Shown: positions 1 to 5,853 of the stretch, in pieces | Layout: the number at the start of each line of letters is the position of its first letter | Position numbering within the stretch: position 1 is the stretch's first letter | Program-made: the position numbers and the translations under genes | The notes under the pieces: model-generated | Seen by the model: only the letters and a program-made list of their open reading frames with translations | What the model was told of the DNA's origin: nothing | Database searches by the model: none | DNA from: JBHHYR01 sp046757585 | GTDB lineage: Bacteria; Desulfobacterota; Binatia; HRBIN30 | DNA: 11,910 nucleotides | Direction: 5' to 3' | NCBI GenBank assembly: GCA_046757585.1 | Contig: JBHHYR010000121.1 | Span: 1-11,910, forward strand

Positions 1-55
1 CCACCATCACCGCCTGCTGCTCCTGCATGAACTTGATCACGTCCTTTGGAGTCAT
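1..55 (-). CDS. glnA: Glutamine synthetase, N-terminal fragment (cut by window edge)
   Basis: The first 18 codons of a gene run off the left edge and read MTPKDVIKFMQEQQAVMV, which matches the usual N-terminus of type I glutamine synthetase (MTPxDVxKFxxE...). The enzyme makes glutamine from glutamate, ammonia and ATP in the cytoplasm. The ATG is preceded by an AGGAGG about 9 bases upstream (65-70), a strong ribosome binding site, which fixes the start. It follows glnB by 88 bases on the same strand. The glnB-glnA pairing is a classic arrangement in proteobacteria and supports the call. No catalytic residues are inside the window, so the identification rests on the N-terminal motif and context. 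Confidence 0.82.
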   Translation of the reverse strand, partial: MTPKDVIKFMQEQQAVMV

Positions 56-92
56 GCTCCCACTCCTCCTTCTGCGTCGTTTTGATGGGTTG

Positions 93-106
93 TGCCGTTT
101 CCGGCA
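93..106 (-). promoter_or_regulatory. Small hairpin with GAAA tetraloop in the glnB-glnA gap
   Basis: On the transcribed (minus) strand the leader of glnA contains TGCCG-GAAA-CGGCA, a 5-bp stem closed by a GNRA tetraloop, about 38 bases before the glnA ATG. There is no U-tract, so it is not an intrinsic terminator. It may be a stability or processing element between the two cistrons. The stem is short and could be chance. Confidence 0.3.
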
Positions 107-143
107 ACGTTTGCTTGTGTTCGGCGTGCCGCGGGGATTCCGC

Positions 144-482
144 TTAGACGGCATCCGCACCTCGTTCGCCCGTACGGATGCGCACAACTTCCTCGATGGG
201 CAGTACGAAGATCTTCCCGTCACCAATGCGGCCCGTTTTCGCGGACTTCGCGATGGCCTCGACGACCTGTGAAACCATCTCGTCCGTCGCGATGATCTCG
301 ATCTTCACCTTCGGCAAGAAGTCGACGACGTACTCAGCCCCGCGGTAGAGCTCCGTGTGGCCCTTCTGCCGCCCGAAGCCTTTCACCTCACTCACGGTGA
401 TCCCTTGGATCCCAATGCTGCTCAAACTCTCCTTCACCTCGTCGAGCTTAAAGGGCTTGATGATCGCTTCGACCTTCTTCAT
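144..482 (-). CDS. glnB: Nitrogen regulatory protein P-II (GlnB type)
   Basis: The 112-residue protein is the normal length for a P-II signal protein, a cytoplasmic trimer that binds ATP/ADP and 2-oxoglutarate and controls glutamine synthetase adenylylation and NtrB/NtrC signalling. It begins MKKVEAIIKPFKLDEVKE. The T-loop is intact, with GRQKGHTELYRGAEY at 37-51, and Tyr51 is the usual uridylylation site. The B-loop TGRIGDGKIFV lies near 83-93 and the C-terminal signature VVRIRTGERGADAV closes the protein. Thr43 and Asp54 favour GlnB over GlnK, where Ala43 and Asn54 are usual in E. coli. It has an AAAGGAGG ribosome binding site just upstream. Lying before glnA rather than amtB also favours GlnB. 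A separate promoter may lie at about 529-557. Confidence 0.97.
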   Translation of the reverse strand: MKKVEAIIKPFKLDEVKESLSSIGIQGITVSEVKGFGRQKGHTELYRGAEYVVDFLPKVKIEIIATDEMVSQVVEAIAKSAKTGRIGDGKIFVLPIEEVVRIRTGERGADAV

Positions 483-528
483 GCTGCCTCCTTTCTGGGA
501 GACTCGTCCATCGGTGAATCGCGATGTT

Positions 529-557
529 TCTTTATGCCAGACGCCTCGCCCTGTAAA
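529..557 (-). promoter_or_regulatory. Candidate sigma70-like promoter for glnB-glnA
   Basis: On the minus strand TTTACA (552-557) resembles a -35 box. A TAAAGA lies 17 bases downstream (529-534), with an overlapping CATAAA at 15-base spacing. It sits about 50-75 bases before the glnB ATG, in the only AT-rich patch of the gap. The -10 match is only 3-4 of 6, so this is tentative. A TGGCAT here looks like half of a sigma54 site, but no matching -12 GC element is present. Confidence 0.28.
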
Positions 558-596
558 GGCATCCCGCTGTCGGATGGTGTACGCGGTCTGCGCGTA

Positions 597-616
597 GCGG
601 GGGGCTGCAGCCCCGC
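597..616. repeat. GC palindrome between plsY and glnB (REP-like or transcript-end hairpin)
   Basis: GCGGGGGGCTGCAGCCCCGC contains a 14-base perfect palindrome (601-614) flanked by further GC/GC complementarity (597-602 with 611-616), so it can fold in two registers. It is preceded by GTA, giving GTAGCGGGG..., a style common among dispersed REP-like repeats in GC-rich genomes. It lies 43 bases downstream of the plsY stop and before the glnB promoter region. No U-tract follows on either strand, so it is not a standard intrinsic terminator. Whether other copies exist cannot be judged from this window. Confidence 0.5.
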
Positions 617-658
617 ACCGTCATCTCCCACCCTGCTGGGGCCAGGCCGGAAGACAGC

Positions 659-1255
659 TCAGCTACGGATATGAAACTTCGGCTCCACACCGCGCCGCAG
701 GCGGGTCAGGTTCACTCGGTGCCGCACGAGGATGAGGGCAGTGGCGGCAAGCGCGGCAGCCTCGAGCGGTCCCGGATAGCGCAGCGCCGCAACAGCTAGC
801 GGCAGGGCAGTAGCAGCGAGCATCGAGGCCAGCGAAGCGTAACGGGTGGCGGCGGCAGTCACCGCAAACACCGTTGCACTGAGCAGTGCAGCGGCGGGTG
901 TCAGCACCAGGAATACGCCGAACGCCGTCGCCACACCTTTGCCGCCGGACAGACGCAGAAAGACCGAAAAGACGTGGCCGAACACCGCCGCGAGCCCTAC
1001 GAGTGCAGCGAGCCACGGATCTGGCCCTATGCACCGGCCCACTAGAGCGGGAAGCGCCCCCTTCGCGGTGTCTCCCAGCAATGTCACGATAGCGGGCCAG
1101 CGGCCAGCGGTACGCGCCACGTTCGTAGCGCCAATGTTTCCGCTGCCCGCCCTCGTAACATCAATGCCGGCCCAGCGCCCCGCCCACACGCCGATGGGTA
1201 ACGAGCCGCAGAAATACGCTGCAACCATCAGCAGGACAGCCCACATCGCAGTCAC
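659..1255 (-). CDS. plsY: Acyl-phosphate:glycerol-3-phosphate acyltransferase PlsY
   Basis: This 198-residue integral membrane protein of the PlsY (YgiH) family transfers an acyl group from acyl-phosphate to glycerol-3-phosphate, the first membrane step of phospholipid synthesis. All three family motifs are present: GSGNIGATN (37-45), the glycine-rich GGKGVAT (104-110) within GHVFSVFLRLSGGKGVAT, and RHRVNLTRLRRGVEPKF (178-194). Hydrophobic segments at roughly 5-25, 53-73, 80-100, 112-135 and 142-175 fit the five-helix fold. The start shown is a GTG. An ATG three codons inside (1244-1246) is equally possible, since neither has a clear Shine-Dalgarno, and an in-frame TAG 24 bases upstream rules out a longer ORF. 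It lies 120 bases after ftsZ on the same strand and may be the last gene of the dcw transcript or have its own promoter. Confidence 0.96.
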   Translation of the reverse strand: MTAMWAVLLMVAAYFCGSLPIGVWAGRWAGIDVTRAGSGNIGATNVARTAGRWPAIVTLLGDTAKGALPALVGRCIGPDPWLAALVGLAAVFGHVFSVFLRLSGGKGVATAFGVFLVLTPAAALLSATVFAVTAAATRYASLASMLAATALPLAVAALRYPGPLEAAALAATALILVRHRVNLTRLRRGVEPKFHIRS

Positions 1256-1285
1256 GAGCGGACACGCCAGCGCCGCCTACCGAAC

Positions 1286-1295
1286 GACTTAAGTC
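1286..1295. promoter_or_regulatory. AT-centred palindrome upstream of plsY
   Basis: GACTTAAGTC is a perfect 10-base palindrome with a TTAA core, 31-40 bases before the plsY start in an otherwise GC-rich 120-base gap. Its position would suit a regulator site or part of a promoter, but it is short and no known operator is recognised. Confidence 0.2.
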
Positions 1296-1375
1296 ACCCG
1301 CTCGATTGCACGCCGTCCGACGCGCCACCGCAGCCGGGCGACTGCCGCCAGACGGGACGGGGGAGCACGGCGGTG

Positions 1376-2614
1376 TCACCCGCCGTTCTTGCGCACGAAC
1401 GCCGGAATCGAGAACTGGTCCTCGGGATCCTCGGCGATGGTAAAGTTGTCGCCTGCCGCCTGCTTCCCCTTCCTGGCATCGACCACGGACTCGTTGCGTT
1501 TGTAGGTTGGTGATTCGAGATCGTCGATGATCGTGCCCATACGCACGACTGGCCGCGTCCGGTCGCGCGCAACGGGGCGGGCTGGTGTCGTACGGAGACC
1601 CGCACTCGGGAACTCCCTGGACAGGCTGAAGCCCGGTCTCTTCGCGTCGCGCTGCGCTTCCGCAAAGCCGGTGGCAATCACTGTAATACGAATTTCGTCA
1701 CCCATTTGTTCATCGATAACCGCGCCAAAGATGATGTTGGCGTCCTCGTGCGCTTCTTCCTGGATCAGCGTAGCGGCCTCACTCACCTCATGGAGTGACA
1801 AGTCATGGCTACCGGTGATGTTGATCAAGACACCCTTGGCACCGTGAATGGAAACGTCTTCCAGCAGCGGGCTCGCAATGGCCTTCTGCGCTGCTTCTAC
1901 GGCGCGGTTCTCCCCATTGGCGCTCCCCGCTCCCATGATCGCCATCCCCATTTCCGCCATGATGGTCCGTACGTCCGCAAAGTCCAGGTTGATCAGGCCG
2001 TGCACGGTGATGAGATCAGAGATTCCCCGCACCGCTTGCAGCAGGACATCGTCGGCTCGTTTGAACGTCTCCAGCAACGAGGTGTTGCGGCCCGCAACCG
2101 CCAGCAGGCGCTGATTGGGAATGGCGATCAACGTGTCCACGGCCTCCTTCAGATCCTGGATACCATCCTCAGCCTGACGCATGCGCTTCTTGCCCTCGAA
2201 CTGGAAGGGCTTTGTCACCACCGCCACCGTCAGCGCACCCAGCTCCTTCGCAATACGGGCGATGACCGGCGCCCCTCCGGTACCGGTGCCCCCACCCATG
2301 CCGGCGGTGATGAACACCATGTCCGTATCTCCCAGGTGTTCTCGGATCGCTTCGGTGTCTTCCAGCGCCGCCTGTCGGCCAATGTCGGGATTGGCGCCGG
2401 CGCCGAGCCCCTTGGTCGACTGCGCGCCCAGCTGCGCCTTCGTCACGGCTAAGCTTGCCCCGAGGGCTTGCATGTCCGTATTCGCTGCGATGAACTCGAC
2501 GCCGGGCAAGCCGGAAGAAATCATGGTGTTGACGGCGTTGCCGCCACCCCCACCGACACCGACCACTTTGATACGGGCACCCAGCCCCTCTGCCTTCCCA
2601 ACCAGCTCAATCAT
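1376..2614 (-). CDS. ftsZ: Cell division GTPase FtsZ
   Basis: FtsZ is the tubulin-like GTPase that polymerises into the Z-ring at midcell. The 412-residue protein has the N-terminal nucleotide-binding region (VVGVGGGGGNAVNTM, 17-31) and the tubulin signature GGGTGTG (107-113). The T7 synergy loop NLDFADVRTIM (209-219) supplies catalytic Asp211 and Asp214. A variable linker spans about 320-395, and the C-terminal peptide DQFSIPAFVRKN (399-410) is the site that binds FtsA and other partners. The ATG at 2612-2614 is chosen because GGAGGGAGGGG precedes it and the family normally starts MxEL. The frame is open 20 codons further to a GTG, but that has no ribosome site. A 114-base leader with a hairpin separates it from ftsA. 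Confidence 0.99.
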   Translation of the reverse strand: MIELVGKAEGLGARIKVVGVGGGGGNAVNTMISSGLPGVEFIAANTDMQALGASLAVTKAQLGAQSTKGLGAGANPDIGRQAALEDTEAIREHLGDTDMVFITAGMGGGTGTGGAPVIARIAKELGALTVAVVTKPFQFEGKKRMRQAEDGIQDLKEAVDTLIAIPNQRLLAVAGRNTSLLETFKRADDVLLQAVRGISDLITVHGLINLDFADVRTIMAEMGMAIMGAGSANGENRAVEAAQKAIASPLLEDVSIHGAKGVLINITGSHDLSLHEVSEAATLIQEEAHEDANIIFGAVIDEQMGDEIRITVIATGFAEAQRDAKRPGFSLSREFPSAGLRTTPARPVARDRTRPVVRMGTIIDDLESPTYKRNESVVDARKGKQAAGDNFTIAEDPEDQFSIPAFVRKNGG

Positions 2615-2618
2615 TACA

Positions 2619-2629
2619 CCCCTCCCTCC
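2619..2629 (-). promoter_or_regulatory. Strong ribosome binding site of ftsZ
   Basis: The minus strand reads GGAGGGAGGGG followed by TGTA and the ATG. It decides the ftsZ start against the upstream GTG in the same frame and agrees with the high expression expected for FtsZ. Confidence 0.7.
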
Positions 2630-2630
2630 A

Positions 2631-2647
2631 GCGAGGCTGCGCCTCGC
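2631..2647 (-). promoter_or_regulatory. Hairpin immediately upstream of the ftsZ ribosome binding site
   Basis: GCGAGGC-GCA-GCCTCGC (minus strand) is a perfect 7-bp GC stem with a 3-base loop. Its base is one base from the ftsZ Shine-Dalgarno and 17 bases from the ATG. No U-tract follows, so termination is unlikely. It could protect the mRNA 5' end after processing or affect ribosome access. This is inference from position only. Confidence 0.4.
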
Positions 2648-2728
2648 GTTGACATCTGACCCTCGACCGGCCACGGTTCGTCGCAGATGGTATGCCTTAC
2701 GACCTTGGGATCTGGACTCTCCATAGCG

Positions 2729-3976
2729 TCAGAAGAACACCTCAGCCCACCCCTTGAGACGCTGGCGTACTCGGTGCATCAGGCGGGCATCGTGGCGGCG
2801 CACGGAGACATGGTCACGTGGCCGGGCGCCGTATTGCACTAGGCCAACGGCGGCGGCGAAGCATGGCCTATTCGCCGGTTCACCGCACCCGTTGCCCGCA
2901 CCCTCGGCAGCAGCCAGGCGGAGCGGGAGGCCGACACGCACCGGAGCTTCGAACACCTGCTCAGCTAACGGCACCACTCCTCCGAGCAGCGCGGCACCGC
3001 CCGTCAACACCACTCCGGACCCGAACCCCTCGTCGAACCCGCACTTGACGATTTGCTGCCGTGCGAGCGCCAAGGTTTCCTCCACCCGCGCTTCAATGAT
3101 CTCGCTGAGCAAGTGCCGCGACAGCACGCGCGGCGGCCGCCCACCGACACTAGGCACTTCCACTGACTGGTCGCGACTCACTGACCTGGCCAAGGCACAT
3201 CCACTGCGTAGTTTCAGCAGTTCCGCTTCCCGAAATGGGGTCCGCAGGCCGGCCGCGATGTCGCTGGTCACGTGATTGCCGCCCACGGGGAGCACCATCG
3301 TGTGTTTCAATGCGCCTTGATGAAACACGAGGACGTCGGTGGTACCGCCTCCGAGATCCACCAAGGCCACGCCAAGCTCCTTCTCCTCTGGTGTCAAGAC
3401 AGCTTCCCCCGCCGCGAGCGGCCCCAGGACAAGGTCGGCGACATGGAGGCCGGTGCGCTCGCAGCATTTCATCACGTTCTGCGCGGACGCAATCGCGGTG
3501 GTCACGATATGCACCCGGGCCTCGAGGCGAACGCCCGACATCCCCACGGGCCGGCGGATGCCGTCCTGTCCGTCAATCACGAAGTCTTGGGGTAAGACGT
3601 GGAGGATGTCACGATCGGCGGGCAACGCCACCGCGCGGGCGGCCTCCAGCACGCGATCGACGTCGCCCTGATCGACTTCCCGATTCTTGATGCCGACCAC
3701 ACCATGGCTATTGAAACCCCGCACATGCCCGCCACCAACACCGGCGAACACGCTGTGAATCTCGCAACCAGCGGTCACTTCGGCTTCCTTCAGCGCCTCC
3801 TCGATTGCCTGAACCGTTGCGTCGATGTTCACCACGACACCCTTACGCAGGCCATCGGAAGGAGCGGTGCCAACGCCAGCAATCGACACGACGCCGTCTC
3901 TCACGTCACTGACCACAGCAGCGACCTTGGACGTACCGATATCGAGTCCTACCAGCAGCTCCGACCTTTTAGCCAT
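2729..3976 (-). CDS. ftsA: Cell division protein FtsA (actin-like Z-ring membrane tether)
   Basis: FtsA is an actin/Hsp70-fold ATPase that anchors FtsZ filaments to the inner membrane and recruits later divisome proteins. The 415-residue protein opens with the phosphate-1 motif GLDIGTSK (10-17). It has the phosphate-2 motif VDLGGGTTD (206-214) and the adenosine motif LTGGAALL (324-331), and ends in the amphipathic membrane-targeting helix HRVRQRLKGWAEVFF (401-415). The region between the first motifs (about 84-165) is the FtsA-specific 1C subdomain (SHS2). The start is the ATG at 3974-3976. A GTG directly before it (3977-3979) would add one residue, and an in-frame TGA 18 bases before that GTG excludes longer forms. 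The Shine-Dalgarno is poor for either (AAGG is too close). It lies 90 bases after ftsQ and 114 before ftsZ. Confidence 0.98.
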   Translation of the reverse strand: MAKRSELLVGLDIGTSKVAAVVSDVRDGVVSIAGVGTAPSDGLRKGVVVNIDATVQAIEEALKEAEVTAGCEIHSVFAGVGGGHVRGFNSHGVVGIKNREVDQGDVDRVLEAARAVALPADRDILHVLPQDFVIDGQDGIRRPVGMSGVRLEARVHIVTTAIASAQNVMKCCERTGLHVADLVLGPLAAGEAVLTPEEKELGVALVDLGGGTTDVLVFHQGALKHTMVLPVGGNHVTSDIAAGLRTPFREAELLKLRSGCALARSVSRDQSVEVPSVGGRPPRVLSRHLLSEIIEARVEETLALARQQIVKCGFDEGFGSGVVLTGGAALLGGVVPLAEQVFEAPVRVGLPLRLAAAEGAGNGCGEPANRPCFAAAVGLVQYGARPRDHVSVRRHDARLMHRVRQRLKGWAEVFF

Positions 3977-4066
3977 CACCTTGGCTGCACCGCTTTCTCA
4001 CGTCACTGCTCCCGCCGGCTGGCCTCGCCCCGGCCGTGAACGGTCCTAAAGAACGCGACCGCCTTC

Positions 4067-4909
4067 CTAGACGCGCAGACCCCGTTTGGAAGCGCGCACG
4101 GCGGCAGGGTGACGTTCGACATCACGCAGCCTCACGACAACCATGTGCCGGAAGGACACATCGACCGCAGCCAACCGCCCCACCTGCCCCTTCCACGCCG
4201 CAAGGACCCGCGCTGCGCGCGCGAGTTTCTCACGCCAACCTCCCCACCCCAACACCACCGCTACCGCCATGCGCAGGGGAAATATCGTGATACCTCGATG
4301 TTGATCCACATGAATTTCGGAAATCGCAAAGCAGCTCAGGCGCTGGCACCACCGCAGCAACTGCAGCGCGCGGTGAATCCCGAGGGGCGCGAAACCACGG
4401 AGACCCGCATCATGCTCTAGGCCCGTGATCACTGGAAAGTCGGGGGCGTCGTCGTGGCGCAGCGGGCCCAGGATGCGGCCGGCGGAATCGACATAGTTGA
4501 GCCGGTCCAAGCGCAGGATGGCCACCGGAGCCCGTTCCCCGACAGCAATCACCACCCTTTGGGGAAACGCCCGCTCAACGCTGGCAGCACGAATCCAGGG
4601 GTGACGTTCCAAGCGAGCTTGGAGTGCGCTGGGCGACACATCCCATAGGCTCATTCCCCGCCGCAGGCCAACCCACTCCAAGATGTCCTGTCGGCTCAGC
4701 CGTCGATTACCCTCAATGTCGATCTCCGCAACCGCGAAGTACGGGTGCGCTCTGACCCGTTGCACGCACGCCAACGCGACATACCACGCCGCGACGACCA
4801 ACGCGGCACCGCACGCTGCGCTCACCACACCAAGCCCCGCACGCCGTCTGGGTCCCTGGCGCCGCCACCACCCTGCCCCTACCGCCATCAGAGACCACGA
4901 GCGCGTCAT
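4067..4909 (-). CDS. ftsQ: Cell division protein FtsQ (DivIB family)
   Basis: FtsQ is a bitopic inner-membrane protein that joins cytoplasmic and periplasmic parts of the divisome through the FtsQ-FtsB-FtsL complex. The 280-residue protein has an Arg-rich cytoplasmic tail (1-24), one transmembrane helix at about 25-49, and a POTRA domain (about 57-127) with FAVAEIDIEGNRRLSRQDILE and HPWIRAASVERAFPQRVVIAVGERAPVAI-type strands. A C-terminal beta domain follows (about 129-260, NYVDSAGRIL and DFPVITGL). Sequence conservation is low, as usual for this family, so the call combines the POTRA pattern with the murB-ftsQ-ftsA position. The ATG at 4907-4909 overlaps the murB TGA (ATGA) and has a GGAG 8 bases upstream. 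A longer in-frame start up to 4972 would lie deep in murB and is disfavoured. Confidence 0.94.
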   Translation of the reverse strand: MTRSWSLMAVGAGWWRRQGPRRRAGLGVVSAACGAALVVAAWYVALACVQRVRAHPYFAVAEIDIEGNRRLSRQDILEWVGLRRGMSLWDVSPSALQARLERHPWIRAASVERAFPQRVVIAVGERAPVAILRLDRLNYVDSAGRILGPLRHDDAPDFPVITGLEHDAGLRGFAPLGIHRALQLLRWCQRLSCFAISEIHVDQHRGITIFPLRMAVAVVLGWGGWREKLARAARVLAAWKGQVGRLAAVDVSFRHMVVVRLRDVERHPAAVRASKRGLRV

Positions 4910-5850
4910 GGCCGACTCCAGTCTCCCACGAGCTTGATCTCCGGCTGCAAGCGTATCCCCTTCAGCTCCCACACGCGGTGGGCGACGGTCGTCATCAACT
5001 CCCGCACCTCGGCCGCCGTGGCGCTGCCGACGTTGACGATGAAGTTGGCGTGTTGCCTGGAGACCATGGCACCCCCGCGGCGTTGACCCTTCATCCCGGC
5101 AGCCTCGATCAGCCGGCCCGCGAACTCGCCGGGTGGATTCTTGAAGATCGAACCGGCGTTCGGATAACCCAAGGGTTGATGCGCCAAGCGCCCGCGCTTC
5201 GCACTGCCACGCCTGGCGGCGATGGCTGCGCGCTCGCCCGCGCGCAGCTGGAGCTCCAGGTGGGTCACCACGAACCCCCGTGGCAGATCCAATCGCCGGT
5301 ATCCGAAGCGGAGGTCACCGCGCGGCAAACGCTCCAGTTGGCCGCACCCGTTCACACCCTCGACGCACTCCACGATTGCAGCAACTTCCCCTCCGAACGC
5401 CCCGGCGTTCATCAGCAGGCCTCCACCCACCGTGCCGGGAATCCCCTCGGCGAACTCCAGGCCGGTGAGGTCACGGGCGATCGCGGCACTGACCAATTGC
5501 TTCAGCGGCAGGGCAGCTCCGGTCCGTACACGCGAGCTCCCACCGTTGGCACGCCATTCGACCGAGGCCAGGGCCCGACTCAAGTGCATAACGATCCCAC
5601 GTACTCCACGATCACTCACCAGGACGTTGGTGCCACCGCCGAGGACGAGAAGCGGCAGATCCGTCGCGGCAGCACATGCCTGCACGCGACGGATCTCCGC
5701 AGCATCGGCCACCTCCACCCACACATCCGCTGGCCCACCGATGCGAAACGAAGTGTGCCGGCTGAGCGGCTCCGCGAAGCGGATCCGTTCGCCGAATACT
5801 TGCGCCAACCGATGCCGATCCAAGTGCCCCACCGTTCCCACTGCCTCCAC
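4906..5850 (-). CDS. murB: UDP-N-acetylenolpyruvoylglucosamine reductase MurB
   Basis: MurB uses NADPH and FAD to reduce enolpyruvyl-UDP-GlcNAc to UDP-MurNAc in the cytoplasm. The 314-residue protein has the FAD-binding landmarks HTSFRIGGPAD (32-42), GGGTNVLVSD (71-80) and EGIPGTVGGGLLMNAGAFGG (135-154). RFGYR (181-185) and PNAGSIFKNP (230-239) follow, with Ser234 as the usual proton donor. HANFIVN (267-273) and PEIKLVG (303-309, Glu304 in the active site) complete the set. Its length and the compact C-terminal domain fit a type II enzyme. The start shown is a GTG 3 bases after the murC stop. Another GTG three codons later has the better-placed AAAGGTGGAGG, so the true start may be 5841. It overlaps ftsQ by 4 bases. 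No ddl gene intervenes, unlike the common murB-ddl-ftsQ order. Confidence 0.97.
   Translation of the reverse strand: MEAVGTVGHLDRHRLAQVFGERIRFAEPLSRHTSFRIGGPADVWVEVADAAEIRRVQACAAATDLPLLVLGGGTNVLVSDRGVRGIVMHLSRALASVEWRANGGSSRVRTGAALPLKQLVSAAIARDLTGLEFAEGIPGTVGGGLLMNAGAFGGEVAAIVECVEGVNGCGQLERLPRGDLRFGYRRLDLPRGFVVTHLELQLRAGERAAIAARRGSAKRGRLAHQPLGYPNAGSIFKNPPGEFAGRLIEAAGMKGQRRGGAMVSRQHANFIVNVGSATAAEVRELMTTVAHRVWELKGIRLQPEIKLVGDWSRP
5225..5259. repeat. Paired palindromes within murB
   Basis: A 9-bp perfect stem (5225-5233 with 5240-5248, 6-base loop) is followed at once by a 12-base perfect palindrome CTGGAGCTCCAG (5248-5259). Both lie in the murB coding region for about residues 197-209, a Leu/Arg/Ala-rich stretch. 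GC bias of the codons may explain them. Confidence 0.3.
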
Positions 5851-5853
5851 CTT

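Noticed and set aside
110..143. Sigma54 promoter for glnA just after the glnB stop
   Set aside because: CGGCACG resembles a -24 element but no GC-containing -12 element is at the proper distance.
27..272. Short plus-strand open frames near the left end
   Set aside because: They run opposite glnA, the gap and glnB, lack ribosome sites and show no protein family features.
520..540. Sigma54 promoter for glnB
   Set aside because: TGGCAT resembles a -24 element, but the bases at the -12 position do not give the required GC at the right spacing.
1256..1375. Intrinsic terminator after ftsZ
   Set aside because: Several GC-rich partial complementarities exist, but there is no stable stem followed by a U-tract.
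1805..2452. Plus-strand open frame opposite ftsZ (215 codons)
   Set aside because: Antisense shadow of a highly conserved FtsZ; no own family signal.
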